The notes under the pieces: model-generated
The model's input: only the letters and a program-made list of their open reading frames with translations
What the model was told of the DNA's origin: nothing
Database searches by the model: none
In this document: piece by piece, positions 33,123 to 41,697 of the stretch
Numbering within the stretch: the stretch's first letter is position 1
Layout: each line of letters starts with the position of its first letter
From: JAIBJN01 sp963847985
Lineage (GTDB): Bacteria > Actinomycetota > Thermoleophilia > Gaiellales > Gaiellaceae
Reading direction: 5' to 3'
Assembly (NCBI GenBank): GCA_963847985.1
Contig: CAWKBS010000008.1
Span: 558,001 to 622,000, forward strand
DNA: 64,000 nucleotides
Program-made: the position numbers and the translations under genes

Positions 33123-34190
33123 GTGGAGCGGACCTCGACCCGACCCAAGGCGCTCGTCACCGGCGGCGCCGGCTTCATCGGCTCGCACCTGTGTGAGGCG
33201 CTGCTGAACGACGGGTGGGAGGTCTACGCCCTCGACGACCTCTCGACGGGGTCGCTGGAGAACGTCGCCCACCTGCGCGAGCGGTGGGACTTCCACCTCG
33301 TCGTCGACTCGGTGCTCTCCCCGACGGTCGTCAACGAGCTCGTCTACAAGTGCGACGTCGTCTACCACCTGGCCGCCGCGGTCGGCGTCCGCCTGATCGT
33401 CGAGCAGCCCGTGCACACGCTGCTGACGAACGTGCGCGGCACCGAGGTCGTCCTCGAGCACGCCCACCGCTTCGAGAAGCGCGTGCTGCTCGCGTCGACC
33501 TCAGAGGTGTACGGCGACCACCGCGACCGCACACCGCTCCCCGAGGACTCCCGCCGTGTCTACGGCCCGACGACCACGCGTCGCTGGGCCTACGCCGACT
33601 CGAAGGCGATGGACGAGCTGCTCGCGCTCGCCTACCACCAGGAGCGCGGCCTCGACTGCGTGATCGCGCGCCTCTTCAACACGGTCGGCCCTCGCCAGAG
33701 CGGCCAGTACGGCATGGTGATCCCGCGGTTCGTCGAGCGCGCGCTCGCCGGCGAGCCGCTCGAGATCTACGGGGACGGGACGCAGACCCGCTGCTTCTGC
33801 CACGTCGACGACACCGTCCGCGCGCTCTTCTCCCTGATGAGCAGCCCGGCCACGAGCGGGGACATCTACAACGTGGGCTCGCAGCAGTCGATCAGCATCC
33901 TCGAGCTGGCCCAGCGCGTCCTCGAGATGACGCGGTCGGGCTCCGACCTTCGGTACGTCCCGTACGACGAGGTCTACGGGCTCGGGATCGAGGACATGTA
34001 CCACCGGGTCCCGGCGACCGAGAAGATCGCCGGGGCGGTCGGCTGGCAGGCGACGCTCGACCTCGACGTCGTCCTCGCCGACGTGATCAAGCACCTGCGG
34101 ACGGCCGTACCCGCGGACGAGGAGTCTCAGCGCGACGAAGCGCGCTCGGGCGCGACCGCGGCCTCGGCGGCGCGGACCGCGAGCGAATAG
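33123..34190 (+). CDS. NAD-dependent sugar epimerase/dehydratase
   Basis: A 355-residue extended short-chain dehydrogenase. TGGAGFIGSH (about residues 14-23) binds NAD, STSEVYGD holds the catalytic Ser/Thr region and YADSKAMDE the Tyr-x3-Lys pair. LFNTVGPRQSG fits UDP-glucose 4-epimerases and UDP-glucuronate decarboxylases. GTG start with TAGACT (33111-33116) ending 6 bases before it, so possibly leaderless. Its last 64 bases overlap the convergent membrane-protein gene. Precise sugar unknown. Confidence 0.88.
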   Translation: MERTSTRPKALVTGGAGFIGSHLCEALLNDGWEVYALDDLSTGSLENVAHLRERWDFHLVVDSVLSPTVVNELVYKCDVVYHLAAAVGVRLIVEQPVHTLLTNVRGTEVVLEHAHRFEKRVLLASTSEVYGDHRDRTPLPEDSRRVYGPTTTRRWAYADSKAMDELLALAYHQERGLDCVIARLFNTVGPRQSGQYGMVIPRFVERALAGEPLEIYGDGTQTRCFCHVDDTVRALFSLMSSPATSGDIYNVGSQQSISILELAQRVLEMTRSGSDLRYVPYDEVYGLGIEDMYHRVPATEKIAGAVGWQATLDLDVVLADVIKHLRTAVPADEESQRDEARSGATAASAARTASE

Positions 34191-34402
34191 ACGGCGAGCG
34201 CAGCCGCGACCGTGACGCCCCACTGCAGGAAGGGCCACGCGCCGAGCGGCAGCGCCACCAGCACACCGATCGCCACAGCCGGTACGACGAGCGCCGTCAG
34301 CCCGAGCGCCCCGAGCGGCCCGAGCCCCCACGTGCGCCGGAAGTCCGCGTACTCGCGGATCAACGGAACGACGACGAGGGCCGTAACGGCCAGGATCCCC
34401 AC
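34127..34402 (-). CDS. Small membrane protein, unknown function
   Basis: About 91 residues with three hydrophobic helices and an Ala/Arg-rich C-terminus. GTG 34402 is chosen because AAGGGG lies 8 bases upstream; GTG 34411 would add three residues. Its 3' end overlaps the epimerase gene by 64 bases, an unusually long convergent overlap, so the reading frame should be regarded with some caution. I recognise no family. Confidence 0.5.
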   Translation of the reverse strand: MGILAVTALVVVPLIREYADFRRTWGLGPLGALGLTALVVPAVAIGVLVALPLGAWPFLQWGVTVAAALAVYSLAVRAAEAAVAPERASSR

Positions 34403-34435
34403 GATCCCCACCCCTTGACCATGGCACGAACCGGG

Positions 34436-34463
34436 TTGCCCGTCCAGGGCCGGGCAGTAAAGT
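34436..34463 (+). promoter_or_regulatory. Promoter of glyA, leaderless type
   Basis: TTGCCC (34436-34441) and TAAAGT (34458-34463) are spaced by 16 bases. The -10 box ends 7 bases before ATG 34471, placing the expected start of transcription at the start codon. No ribosome site precedes the ATG, which supports a leaderless message. Confidence 0.6.
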
Positions 34464-34470
34464 GGCACCG

Positions 34471-35760
34471 ATGGCCGTGGCGGTGGAGACACTCGAGGAG
34501 CTGCGACGCGCCGCGCTCGCGGAGGTCGATCCCGACCTCGTCGAGCTGATCGGGCAGGAGCTCGAGCGCCAGCGCGGGACGATCGAGCTGATCGCCTCGG
34601 AGAACTTCACCTGGCCGTCCGTCTTCGAGGCGGTCGGGAGCGTCCCGACGAACAAGTACGCCGAGGGCTACCCGGGCCGGCGCTACTACGGCGGCTGCGA
34701 GGTCGTCGACGAGATCGAGCAGCTGGCGATCGACCGCGCCAAGGCGCTCTTCGGCGCGGAGCACGCGAACGTGCAGCCGCACGCCGGGGCCCAGACCAAC
34801 ATGGCCGTCTACTTCAGCTGCCTGGAGCCCGGCGACACGATCCTCGCCATGCGGCTCGACCACGGCGGGCACCTGACGCACGGGCTCAAGGTCAACTTCT
34901 CCGGGAAGCTCTACGACGTCGTCGGCTACGGGGTCGACCGCGAGACGGGCCTGATCGACTTCGACGAGGTCCGCCGCCTGGCGCAGGAGCACCGGCCGAA
35001 GCTGATCGTCTGCGGCGCCTCGGCCTACCCGCGCACGATCGAGGCCGACCGCTTCCGGGAGATCGCCGACGAGGTCGGCGCGCTGCTCCTCTGCGACATG
35101 GCCCACATCGCCGGGCTCGTCGCCGCCGGGCTCCATCCCAATCCCGTGCCCCACTGCGACTTCGTCACCTCGACGAGCCACAAGACGCTCGCCGGCCCCC
35201 GGGCCGGTTTCGTCCTCTGCCGCGAGGAGCACGCCGCCGCGGTCGACAAGGCGGTCTTCCCGGGGATGCAGGGCGGCCCGCTCCTCCACGTGATCGCGGC
35301 CAAGGCGACCTGCTTCAAGATCGCGGCCAGCGACGCGTTCCGGGAGTACCAGACGCAGATCCGCGCGAACGCCGACGCGCTCGCGGGGACGCTCCTGGAG
35401 GGAGGCTTCGACCTCCTGACGGGCGGGACCGACACGCACCTCGTCCAGGTCGACCTGCGCCGGAGCGACTGGACGGGCCGCGCCGCCGAGGAGCGCCTCC
35501 ACGAGGTCCGGATCACCGCGAACCGGAACACGGTGCCCTTCGACGAGCGGCCGCCGATGGAGGCCTCCGGCATCCGGCTCGGCACACCCGCCGTCACCAT
35601 GCGCGGCTTCGACGAGGACGATCTGCGCGAAGTGGGTCGGATCATCGGCGAGGCGCTCCGGGAGGACGACCTCGCGGGGCTGCGGGAGCGGAGCGCGGCC
35701 CTGTGCGAGCGCCGCCCGCTCTACCCGGGCTACCGGGGCTATCCGGCGGTCGTCGCGTGA
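34471..35760 (+). CDS. glyA: Serine hydroxymethyltransferase
   Basis: A 429-residue PLP enzyme converting serine and tetrahydrofolate to glycine and methylene-tetrahydrofolate. IELIASENF, KYAEGYPGRRYYGGCE, VQPHAGAQTNMAVY and the PLP-lysine block TSTSHKTLAGPRAG are all present; GIRLGTPAVTMRG closes the protein. ATG 34471 is favoured over in-frame GTG 34462, which lies inside the -10 box. The TGA overlaps upp. It supplies one-carbon units used by MetH further along. Confidence 0.97.
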   Translation: MAVAVETLEELRRAALAEVDPDLVELIGQELERQRGTIELIASENFTWPSVFEAVGSVPTNKYAEGYPGRRYYGGCEVVDEIEQLAIDRAKALFGAEHANVQPHAGAQTNMAVYFSCLEPGDTILAMRLDHGGHLTHGLKVNFSGKLYDVVGYGVDRETGLIDFDEVRRLAQEHRPKLIVCGASAYPRTIEADRFREIADEVGALLLCDMAHIAGLVAAGLHPNPVPHCDFVTSTSHKTLAGPRAGFVLCREEHAAAVDKAVFPGMQGGPLLHVIAAKATCFKIAASDAFREYQTQIRANADALAGTLLEGGFDLLTGGTDTHLVQVDLRRSDWTGRAAEERLHEVRITANRNTVPFDERPPMEASGIRLGTPAVTMRGFDEDDLREVGRIIGEALREDDLAGLRERSAALCERRPLYPGYRGYPAVVA

Positions 35761-36398
35761 CCGTCGCAACCGGCCGCATCACGGTGGTCGACCACCCCCT
35801 CGCCCAGCACAAGCTCGGGCTGCTGCGGGACGTGGACACGCCGACGCAGTTCTTCCGCCAGCTCGTCAACGAGCTCGCGGTCCTCCTCACCTACGAGGTC
35901 ACGAAGGACCTCCCGGTCGAGGAGGTCGAGATCGCGACGCCGCTCGAGCGCGTGACGGTTCCCCGGATCTCCGGGAAGAAGGTCGCGGTCGTGCCCATAC
36001 TCCGTGCCGGAATCGGGATGCTGGACGGCGTGCTCTCGCTCCTCACCGCCGCGCGCGTCGGCTTCATCGGCCTGTACCGGAACGAGGAGACGCTCCAGCC
36101 GGTCGAGTACTACGTGAAGCTCCCCGCCGACGTCGCCGAGCGCGACGTGATCCTGCTCGACCCGATGCTCGCCACCGGCAACTCGACGGCGGCGGCGGTG
36201 GAGATCCTCAAGCGCGCGGGCGCGCAGTCGGTGCGGATGATCGCCATCATCGCCGCGCCCGAGGGGATCGAGCGCCTCCACGCGGCCCACCCGGAGGTGC
36301 ACATCGTGGTCGCGTCGGTCGACCGCGGCCTCGACGAGCGGGGCTACATCGTCCCGGGCCTGGGCGACGCAGGCGACCGGCTATACGGCACGAAGTGA
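35757..36398 (+). CDS. upp: Uracil phosphoribosyltransferase
   Basis: A 213-residue pyrimidine salvage enzyme making UMP from uracil and PRPP. VVPILRAGIGMLDG (about residue 80) and the PRPP loop VILLDPMLATGNST (about 130-143) are diagnostic; YIVPGLGDAGDRLYGT is the uracil-binding end. GTG 35757 overlaps the glyA stop (GTGA). The glyA-upp pair beside the ATP synthase genes is an old arrangement also seen in Bacillus. Confidence 0.96.
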   Translation: MTVATGRITVVDHPLAQHKLGLLRDVDTPTQFFRQLVNELAVLLTYEVTKDLPVEEVEIATPLERVTVPRISGKKVAVVPILRAGIGMLDGVLSLLTAARVGFIGLYRNEETLQPVEYYVKLPADVAERDVILLDPMLATGNSTAAAVEILKRAGAQSVRMIAIIAAPEGIERLHAAHPEVHIVVASVDRGLDERGYIVPGLGDAGDRLYGTK

Positions 36399-36405
36399 GC
36401 TAGCC

Positions 36406-37542
36406 ATGTGGAACGTCTTCACCGCGCACCTCGACGTGCTCTGGGGCTTCCTCGTCGCCTTCGTCGTCGTGGTCGTCCTCACGCCGGCGGTCGGCCGCGT
36501 GGCCCGCGTGCTCGGCGTCGTCGACGAGCCCGGCGAGGCCCGGCGGATGCACCTGCGGGCCGTCCCGCGCCTCGGCGGCCTCGCCATCTTCCTCGGGATC
36601 TTCATCCCCGGACTGGCGTTCCTCGACCTGTCCGGTGCCTACCGCGGGATCCTGCTCGGCGCCGCCGTGGCGACCGCGGTCGGCATGGCCGACGACTTCC
36701 GCGGGCTTCCCTGGGCCCTGAAGCTCGCCGGCCAGGGGCTGGCGGCCGGGATCGCCATCCACTTCGGCGTCTACATCGACCGGTTCAGCTTCCCGGTCAT
36801 CGGCGTCCACGAGCTGCCGTACTGGTTCTCCGTGGTCGTCACCGTCATCTGGATCGTCGGGATGATGAACGTCATCAACCTGCTCGACGGGATGGACGGG
36901 CTGGCGGCCGGGATCAGCGCGATCGCCGGCGCGACGTTCGCCATTCTCGCCCTCGAGCTGGGCCGGCCGGAAGCGGCGGTGCTCTCGGCGATCGTCGCCG
37001 GCGCGTGCCTCGGCTTCCTGCGCCACAACTTCTACCCGGCGCGGATCTTCATGGGGGACTCCGGGTCGCACCTGCTCGGCTTCGTCCTCGCCACGGTGGC
37101 GATCCAGGGCTCGTTGAAGACGGCTGCGACGGTCGCGCTGGTCTTCCCCCTGATCGTGCTCGCCGTGCCCATCCTCGACACGTCGTTCGTGATCGCCAAG
37201 CGTCTGAAGTATGGGCGGCCGCTGACCGAGCCGACGCCGTGGCATCTCTACCACCGTTTCCGCAACATCGGCTTCACCCAGCGCCGCGCGGCGATCTACT
37301 TCTACGTCTGGGGCCTCGTGCTCGCCGCCGGCGCGCTGGCCACGCGCTTCGTGCCCTTCCGGAGCCACGGCGAGTGGCACCTGTGGCCGACCGTGCTCGT
37401 GGCCACGATCGGCTTCGTCGTGCTCGCCACCTCGCTCTACATGGTGTACGTGCTCGAGATCGTGAAGCTGCGGCGCCTCCGCGCCTGGGCCGACCGGCGC
37501 GCGTCCGACGAGCAGGAGGAGCGGCGGCTCAAGAGCGCGTGA
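36406..37542 (+). CDS. Undecaprenyl-phosphate HexNAc-1-phosphate transferase (WecA/TagO-like)
   Basis: A 378-residue polytopic protein with about ten helices. MADDFRGLPW (about residues 101-110) is the first Asp-rich motif, NLLDGMDGLAAG (about 163) the second, and FMGDSGSHLLGF (about 214) the third; HRFRNIGFTQRRA is the late His-containing loop. It transfers GlcNAc-1-P or similar to undecaprenyl phosphate, beginning a teichoic-acid or arabinogalactan-like polymer. It shares the ATP-synthase neighbourhood typical of actinobacteria. Confidence 0.93.
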   Translation: MWNVFTAHLDVLWGFLVAFVVVVVLTPAVGRVARVLGVVDEPGEARRMHLRAVPRLGGLAIFLGIFIPGLAFLDLSGAYRGILLGAAVATAVGMADDFRGLPWALKLAGQGLAAGIAIHFGVYIDRFSFPVIGVHELPYWFSVVVTVIWIVGMMNVINLLDGMDGLAAGISAIAGATFAILALELGRPEAAVLSAIVAGACLGFLRHNFYPARIFMGDSGSHLLGFVLATVAIQGSLKTAATVALVFPLIVLAVPILDTSFVIAKRLKYGRPLTEPTPWHLYHRFRNIGFTQRRAAIYFYVWGLVLAAGALATRFVPFRSHGEWHLWPTVLVATIGFVVLATSLYMVYVLEIVKLRRLRAWADRRASDEQEERRLKSA

Positions 37543-38963
37543 CCGAGCGCGACGACACCGCCGCGGCGGCGAAGCTCGCCTTCGAGGAGGCCTCCGCCTG
37601 GCTCGCCGGGCTCGACGAGCGGCCGGTGCTGCCGGCGGGCGCGGAGGACGCTGCCCGGAGCTTCGGCGGGCCGCTGCCGGAGGAGGGCTCCGGAGCCGTG
37701 GAGGCGCTGGGAGAGCTGGTCGGGGGGCTCGATGCGGCCACCGCCTCGCCGGGGCCTCGGTTCTTCCACTTCGTCACCGGCGGCGTGACGCCGGCCGCGC
37801 TCGGCGCCGACTGGCTGGCGACGGCGCTCGACCAGAACGCCTTCAGCTGGGTGGGCTCCCCGCTCGCCACCCGGCTCGAGACGGTGGCGGTCGACTGGCT
37901 GAAGCAGCTCTTCGACCTGCCCGCTGCGTGGGGAGGGGTGCTCACAACGGGCGCCACCTCGGCGAACTTCACGGGGCTTGCGGCGGCGCGCCAGTGGTGG
38001 GGGGAGCAGCACGGTCGCGACATCGGGGCGGACGGAATGGCCGGGCTGCCCCAGCTGCCGGTGCTGTCGAGCGGCTTCGTCCATCCGAGCGCGCTGAAGG
38101 CCCTGGCCGAGCTCGGGAGCGGGCGCGACACGGTGCAGACGTTCTCGCGCGACGAGGTCGGGCGCATCGACCTTCCCGGACTCGAGCGCGGGCTGCGGGA
38201 CCTCGGCGGCGCGCCTGCCATCGTGATCGGCAATGCCGGCGAGGTGAACGCGGGCGAGTTCGACCCCATCGACGCGCTGGCCGACCTGGCCGCCGAGCAC
38301 GGCGCCTGGCTCCACGTAGACGGCGCCTTCGGGCTCTTCGCCCGGGTCTCGCCGCGGTCGGCGCCGCTCGCGGCCGGGGTCGAGCGGGCCGACTCCGTCA
38401 TCGCGGACGGCCACAAGTGGCTGAACGTGCCCTACGACTGCGGCTTCGCCTTCGTCCGTGACTCGGCCCTGCTCGCGCGCGTCTTCTCCCTCGCGGCCGC
38501 GTACCTCCCGGACGAGGAGCCCGAGCCGACCTACGGCTACTTGAAGCCCGAGTCCTCCCACCGCGCGCGGTCACTCGCGGTCTGGGCCGCGCTCCGAGCC
38601 TGGGGTCGCTCCGGCTACCGGGAGATGGTGGAGCGCCACCTCGACCTGGCGCAGCGGCTCGCGGCGGCGGTCGACGAGGCGCCCGACCTGGAGCGGCTCG
38701 CCGACGCTCCTCTGAACATCGTCTGCTTCCGCTTCCGGCCGCCCGGCGTCCCCGAGGAGGAGCTCGACGAGCTGAACGCCCGCCTGGGCGAGGACGTGCT
38801 CGCCGACGGGCGGGTCTACGTCGGCACGACGAGCTTCGGTGGGAAGGTCGCGTTTCGCCCCGCGATCGTCAACTGGCGGACGCGCCCGAGCGACGTCGAC
38901 CTCTTCGTCGAGGTCGTCCGCGAGCTCGGGGCCAGGTCTTTGACCGGCACAAAGTACGTCTAA
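37539..38963 (+). CDS. PLP-dependent amino-acid decarboxylase (group II)
   Basis: A 474-residue enzyme of the aromatic-amino-acid/glutamate decarboxylase family. TTGATSANFTGLAAARQ binds PLP phosphate, HVDGAFG supplies the Asp contacting the PLP ring nitrogen, and DSVIADGHKWLNVPYDCGF holds the Schiff-base Lys. WxGxPLAT-like motifs near residue 110 fit the family. GTG 37539 overlaps the previous stop. Substrate not determinable: tyrosine, tryptophan or an aspartate-type substrate are possible. Confidence 0.85.
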   Translation: MTERDDTAAAAKLAFEEASAWLAGLDERPVLPAGAEDAARSFGGPLPEEGSGAVEALGELVGGLDAATASPGPRFFHFVTGGVTPAALGADWLATALDQNAFSWVGSPLATRLETVAVDWLKQLFDLPAAWGGVLTTGATSANFTGLAAARQWWGEQHGRDIGADGMAGLPQLPVLSSGFVHPSALKALAELGSGRDTVQTFSRDEVGRIDLPGLERGLRDLGGAPAIVIGNAGEVNAGEFDPIDALADLAAEHGAWLHVDGAFGLFARVSPRSAPLAAGVERADSVIADGHKWLNVPYDCGFAFVRDSALLARVFSLAAAYLPDEEPEPTYGYLKPESSHRARSLAVWAALRAWGRSGYREMVERHLDLAQRLAAAVDEAPDLERLADAPLNIVCFRFRPPGVPEEELDELNARLGEDVLADGRVYVGTTSFGGKVAFRPAIVNWRTRPSDVDLFVEVVRELGARSLTGTKYV

Positions 38964-38973
38964 ATCAGCTAAA

Positions 38974-38993
38974 TAACAGGCTTCCGTCTGTTA
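38974..38993. terminator. TAACAG/CTGTTA inverted repeat after decarboxylase gene
   Basis: Arms TAACAG (38974-38979) and CTGTTA (38988-38993) lie 10 bases beyond the decarboxylase stop and upstream of the ATP synthase genes. It may end the upstream transcript. The core equals that of the palindrome at 13304-13322, also at a gene end. No T-run follows. Confidence 0.4.
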
Positions 38994-39078
38994 CGAACTC
39001 ACCCTCCGGACTGATAGGCTGCCTGCGAATAAGATGCATGCCGTGGTGGCCCTCGTCCGACTCGCGGACGCCCCGTGA
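38991..39078 (+). promoter_or_regulatory. Promoter and short leader ORF of the ATP synthase operon
   Basis: TTACGA (38991-38996) and TAGGCT (39015-39020) with 18-base spacing are a fair promoter candidate. An ATG at 39034 opens a 14-codon frame whose TGA (39076-39078) overlaps the GTG of the next gene in a GTGA junction, so ribosomes finishing it could enter the operon. The peptide is short and unrecognised. Confidence 0.4.
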
Positions 39079-39470
39079 CTCCCGGGGCGCTGCTCACGCC
39101 GCGTCCGCTCCCGGACCGGCGCACGCCCGTCCTCGTCAGCGGCGCCGTCGTCGCACTCGCTCTCCCGGTCTTCCTCCTCGCCGGCTGGGATGTGCGCGGC
39201 TGGGCGCTCGGCGCGCTGCTCTGGGCTGGAAGCCAGATCGTGGGGTTGCTGCTGAACAAGGCCGGCATCGGTGAGCCGACGCTGCGCGGCTCCGGGATCG
39301 CCGCCTTCGGGATGATGGGCCGCGGGATCGCGCTCGTCCTGATCCTGATCGCGGTCGCGGTCGTGAGCCCGTCGCTCGCGCTCGCGGGCGCGCTCGTGTA
39401 CGCGGCCGCCTACAGCGCCGAGCTGGGCACGAGCCTGAAGCTCTACTTCTCGGGGAGCCCGAAGCCATGA
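39075..39470 (+). CDS. ATP synthase protein I-like membrane protein
   Basis: A 131-residue protein with four hydrophobic helices (about residues 20-36, 44-62, 76-95 and 98-115). No motif is diagnostic, but size, topology and place directly before atpB fit the AtpI group that helps assemble the c-ring. GTG 39075 overlaps the short upstream frame; the TGA overlaps the atpB ATG. Annotating it as AtpI rests on context. Confidence 0.6.
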   Translation: MTPGALLTPRPLPDRRTPVLVSGAVVALALPVFLLAGWDVRGWALGALLWAGSQIVGLLLNKAGIGEPTLRGSGIAAFGMMGRGIALVLILIAVAVVSPSLALAGALVYAAAYSAELGTSLKLYFSGSPKP

Positions 39471-40297
39471 GCCTCCTCCTGGCCGCAACCGAGAGCGACT
39501 TCGACCCACAGCACGAGTTCATCCTTCAGGAGTGGGTGCCGCTGCACCTGGGGCCGCTCGACCTCTCCATCAACAAGGCGGTCGCCTACGTCTGGCTCGG
39601 CGGGATCCTGACCATCCTGCTCGGCATCTGGCTCATGCGCTTCGGCCTCGCGCTGCGGCCCGACCGGCGGCAGACGACCGGCGAGGCCATCTACGAGGCC
39701 GTCCAGGAGCAGATCGCCGAGTCGAGCATCCCCTCGAAGGCGCTGCACCTCTGGTTCCCGTACGTCGCATCGCTCTTCCTCTTCATCTGGGTGCTGAACG
39801 TCGTCGGCTTCATCCCGCTGCCGCTCTCGGACGAGAAGTTCGACCTCTTCGGCCTCGAGCTGCCGACCTGGGGGATCTACGCCGCGACCGCCAACCTGAG
39901 CGTCACCCTCGCCCTCGCCCTCCTCACCTTCGGCGCCACCCACTTCGAGGGGATCCGCTACAACGGCGCCCGGCGCTACTTCAAGAGCTGGATCCCCGAG
40001 GGCGCCCCCAAGCCGCTCCTCGCGCTGATCATCCCGCTCGAGGTCATCTCGCAGTTCATGCGGCTGATCTCGCTCTCGGTGCGGCTCTTCGCCAACATGC
40101 TCGCGGGCCACATGCTGATCCTCGTCATGATCGGCCTCATCTTCATCTTCTCGGCCTGGTACCTCGTGCCCGTGTCCGTGCTCGCCGGCACGGTCATCTA
40201 CATCTTCGAGATCGGCATCGTCGTCACGATCCAGGCCTTCGTCTTCGCGCTGCTGTCGGCCATCTACATCGGTGCGGCCATCGAACCGGAACACTAG
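39467..40297 (+). CDS. atpB: ATP synthase F0 subunit a
   Basis: A 276-residue membrane subunit forming the proton half-channels. The essential Arg lies in FMRLISLSVRLFANMLAGH (about residues 199-217). The N-terminus is periplasmic and helices span about 40-60, 95-115, 140-160, 185-205, 215-240 and 245-270. It starts at ATG within the preceding stop (ATGA) and is followed by atpE after 18 bases with GGAGG. Confidence 0.96.
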   Translation: MSLLLAATESDFDPQHEFILQEWVPLHLGPLDLSINKAVAYVWLGGILTILLGIWLMRFGLALRPDRRQTTGEAIYEAVQEQIAESSIPSKALHLWFPYVASLFLFIWVLNVVGFIPLPLSDEKFDLFGLELPTWGIYAATANLSVTLALALLTFGATHFEGIRYNGARRYFKSWIPEGAPKPLLALIIPLEVISQFMRLISLSVRLFANMLAGHMLILVMIGLIFIFSAWYLVPVSVLAGTVIYIFEIGIVVTIQAFVFALLSAIYIGAAIEPEH

Positions 40298-40315
40298 GAA
40301 GGAAAGGGAGGAAAC

Positions 40316-40579
40316 GTGGACGTTCTGCTCGCACAGACCACCGACGCAGGCCTCGCCGACCTGGGGAAGGCGATCGCCTTCGGGGTGGGCGTCGGGCTCG
40401 GCGCGGTGGGCGCCGGCATCGGCATCGGCACGATCTTCGGCTCGATGATCCAGGCCGTCGCCCGGCAGCCAGAGCTCCGCGCGGAGCTGACAGGCATCCA
40501 GTGGCTCGGCTTCGCGCTCACGGAGGCCGTCGTCTTCTACGCGCTGCTCGGCGGCCTGCTCGCCTTCGTGCTCGTCTGA
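40316..40579 (+). CDS. atpE: ATP synthase F0 subunit c
   Basis: An 87-residue hairpin of two helices. The first has the Gly-rich packing stretch GVGLGAVGAGIGIG, a polar ARQPE loop joins them, and Glu70 in GFALTEAVVF carries the proton. There is no extra Na+-site Gln/Ser pattern that I can see in helix one, favouring H+ coupling. GTG start with GGGAGG six bases upstream. The stop overlaps atpF by one base. Confidence 0.97.
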   Translation: MDVLLAQTTDAGLADLGKAIAFGVGVGLGAVGAGIGIGTIFGSMIQAVARQPELRAELTGIQWLGFALTEAVVFYALLGGLLAFVLV

Positions 40580-41157
40580 TGCGCGACGCGCTGCTTCAGG
40601 CCTTCGTCTTCGCGCAGGAGACGACCACCACCGCGGAGGAGAGCGAGGGCTCGCTCATCGACGTCGTTCCGGGCCTGATGGTCTGGACGATCCTCACGTT
40701 CCTGATCGTCCTCTGGGTGCTCCGGCGCTTCGCGTTCGGCCGGATCCAGGGGATGATCGACCAGCGGCGCGACCGCATCCGCGAGGCCCTCGACGAGGCG
40801 GACAAGGCCCGCGAGGAGGCCCGCGAGCTGCGCGAGCTCGTGCGCAGGGAGCGCGAGGAGGCGAAGGTCGAGCGGGAGCGCATCCTCGACGAGTCGCGCC
40901 GCCAGGCCCAGGTCCAGCTCGACCAGGCCCGCGCCGCAGCGGACACCGACCTGAAGGAGCGGCTGGAGAAGAACCGGGAGGAGCTCGAGGCGGAGAACGC
41001 CAGGCTCCGGGAGCAGATCCGCCGCGACGTCGTCGAGCTGACGCTGCTCGCCTCCGAGAAGGTGACCGGCAAGGTGCTCGACGAGGACGACCAGCGCCGG
41101 CTGATCGACGAGACGATCGCCGAGGTCGACGTCAAGCGGATCGCGAGCGAGAACTAG
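40579..41157 (+). CDS. atpF: ATP synthase F0 subunit b
   Basis: A 192-residue stator subunit: one membrane helix (residues about 28-48), then a long charged coiled coil rich in Glu, Arg and Gln to the end. ASEKVTGKVLDEDDQRRLIDE near the C-terminus is typical of b subunits. ATG 40579 shares its first base with the atpE TGA. The TAG overlaps the GTG of atpH. Confidence 0.95.
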   Translation: MRDALLQAFVFAQETTTTAEESEGSLIDVVPGLMVWTILTFLIVLWVLRRFAFGRIQGMIDQRRDRIREALDEADKAREEARELRELVRREREEAKVERERILDESRRQAQVQLDQARAAADTDLKERLEKNREELEAENARLREQIRRDVVELTLLASEKVTGKVLDEDDQRRLIDETIAEVDVKRIASEN

Positions 41158-41690
41158 TGGCCGTTGCTCATCGTGTGTACGCCGAGGCGCTGCTCGAGGC
41201 GGCCCAGGAGCAGGGGCGCGTCGACCAGGTCCGCGGCGAGCTGGGCGAGTTCGTGGCGGCGGTCGACTCCTCGCCCGAGCTCCGCTCGCTCCTCCGGAAC
41301 CCGCAGATCGAGCCGCACGTGAAGCGCGATGCGCTCGCGGCCGCGCTCGTCGAGGCCGACCCGCTCGTCCGGAACGTCCTGCGGCTCCTCGCCGAGAAGG
41401 GCAGGATCGGCGAGGTCGGCGAGATCCACGCCGAGCTCGAGCGGCTGATCGCCCGGGCCGAGCGCGTGCTCGAGCTCGAGCTGACGACCGCAGTCGAGCT
41501 CTCCGACGACGAGGCGGCCAAGGTCGTCGGCCAGATCGAGCAGGCCGCCGGCCGCAAGGTGGAGGCCACCAGAAGCGTCGACCCCGACCTGATCGGGGGC
41601 ATCGTCATCCAGGCCGGCTCGCAGCGCCTCGACGCGAGCGTGCGCGGCCGACTGGACCAGCTACGCCAGGAACTCACAGCAAGGAGCTGA
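41157..41690 (+). CDS. atpH: ATP synthase F1 subunit delta
   Basis: A 177-residue OSCP/delta subunit linking the b stalk to the top of F1. It begins VAHRVYAEALLEAA, the usual first helix, and ends with the conserved PDLIGGIVIQAGSQRLDASVRGRLDQL-type block (split here as DPDLIGGIVIQAG and RLDASVRGRL). GTG 41157 overlaps the atpF TAG by one base. atpA follows after 7 bases. Confidence 0.94.
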   Translation: MAVAHRVYAEALLEAAQEQGRVDQVRGELGEFVAAVDSSPELRSLLRNPQIEPHVKRDALAAALVEADPLVRNVLRLLAEKGRIGEVGEIHAELERLIARAERVLELELTTAVELSDDEAAKVVGQIEQAAGRKVEATRSVDPDLIGGIVIQAGSQRLDASVRGRLDQLRQELTARS

Positions 41691-41697
41691 CGATCAA

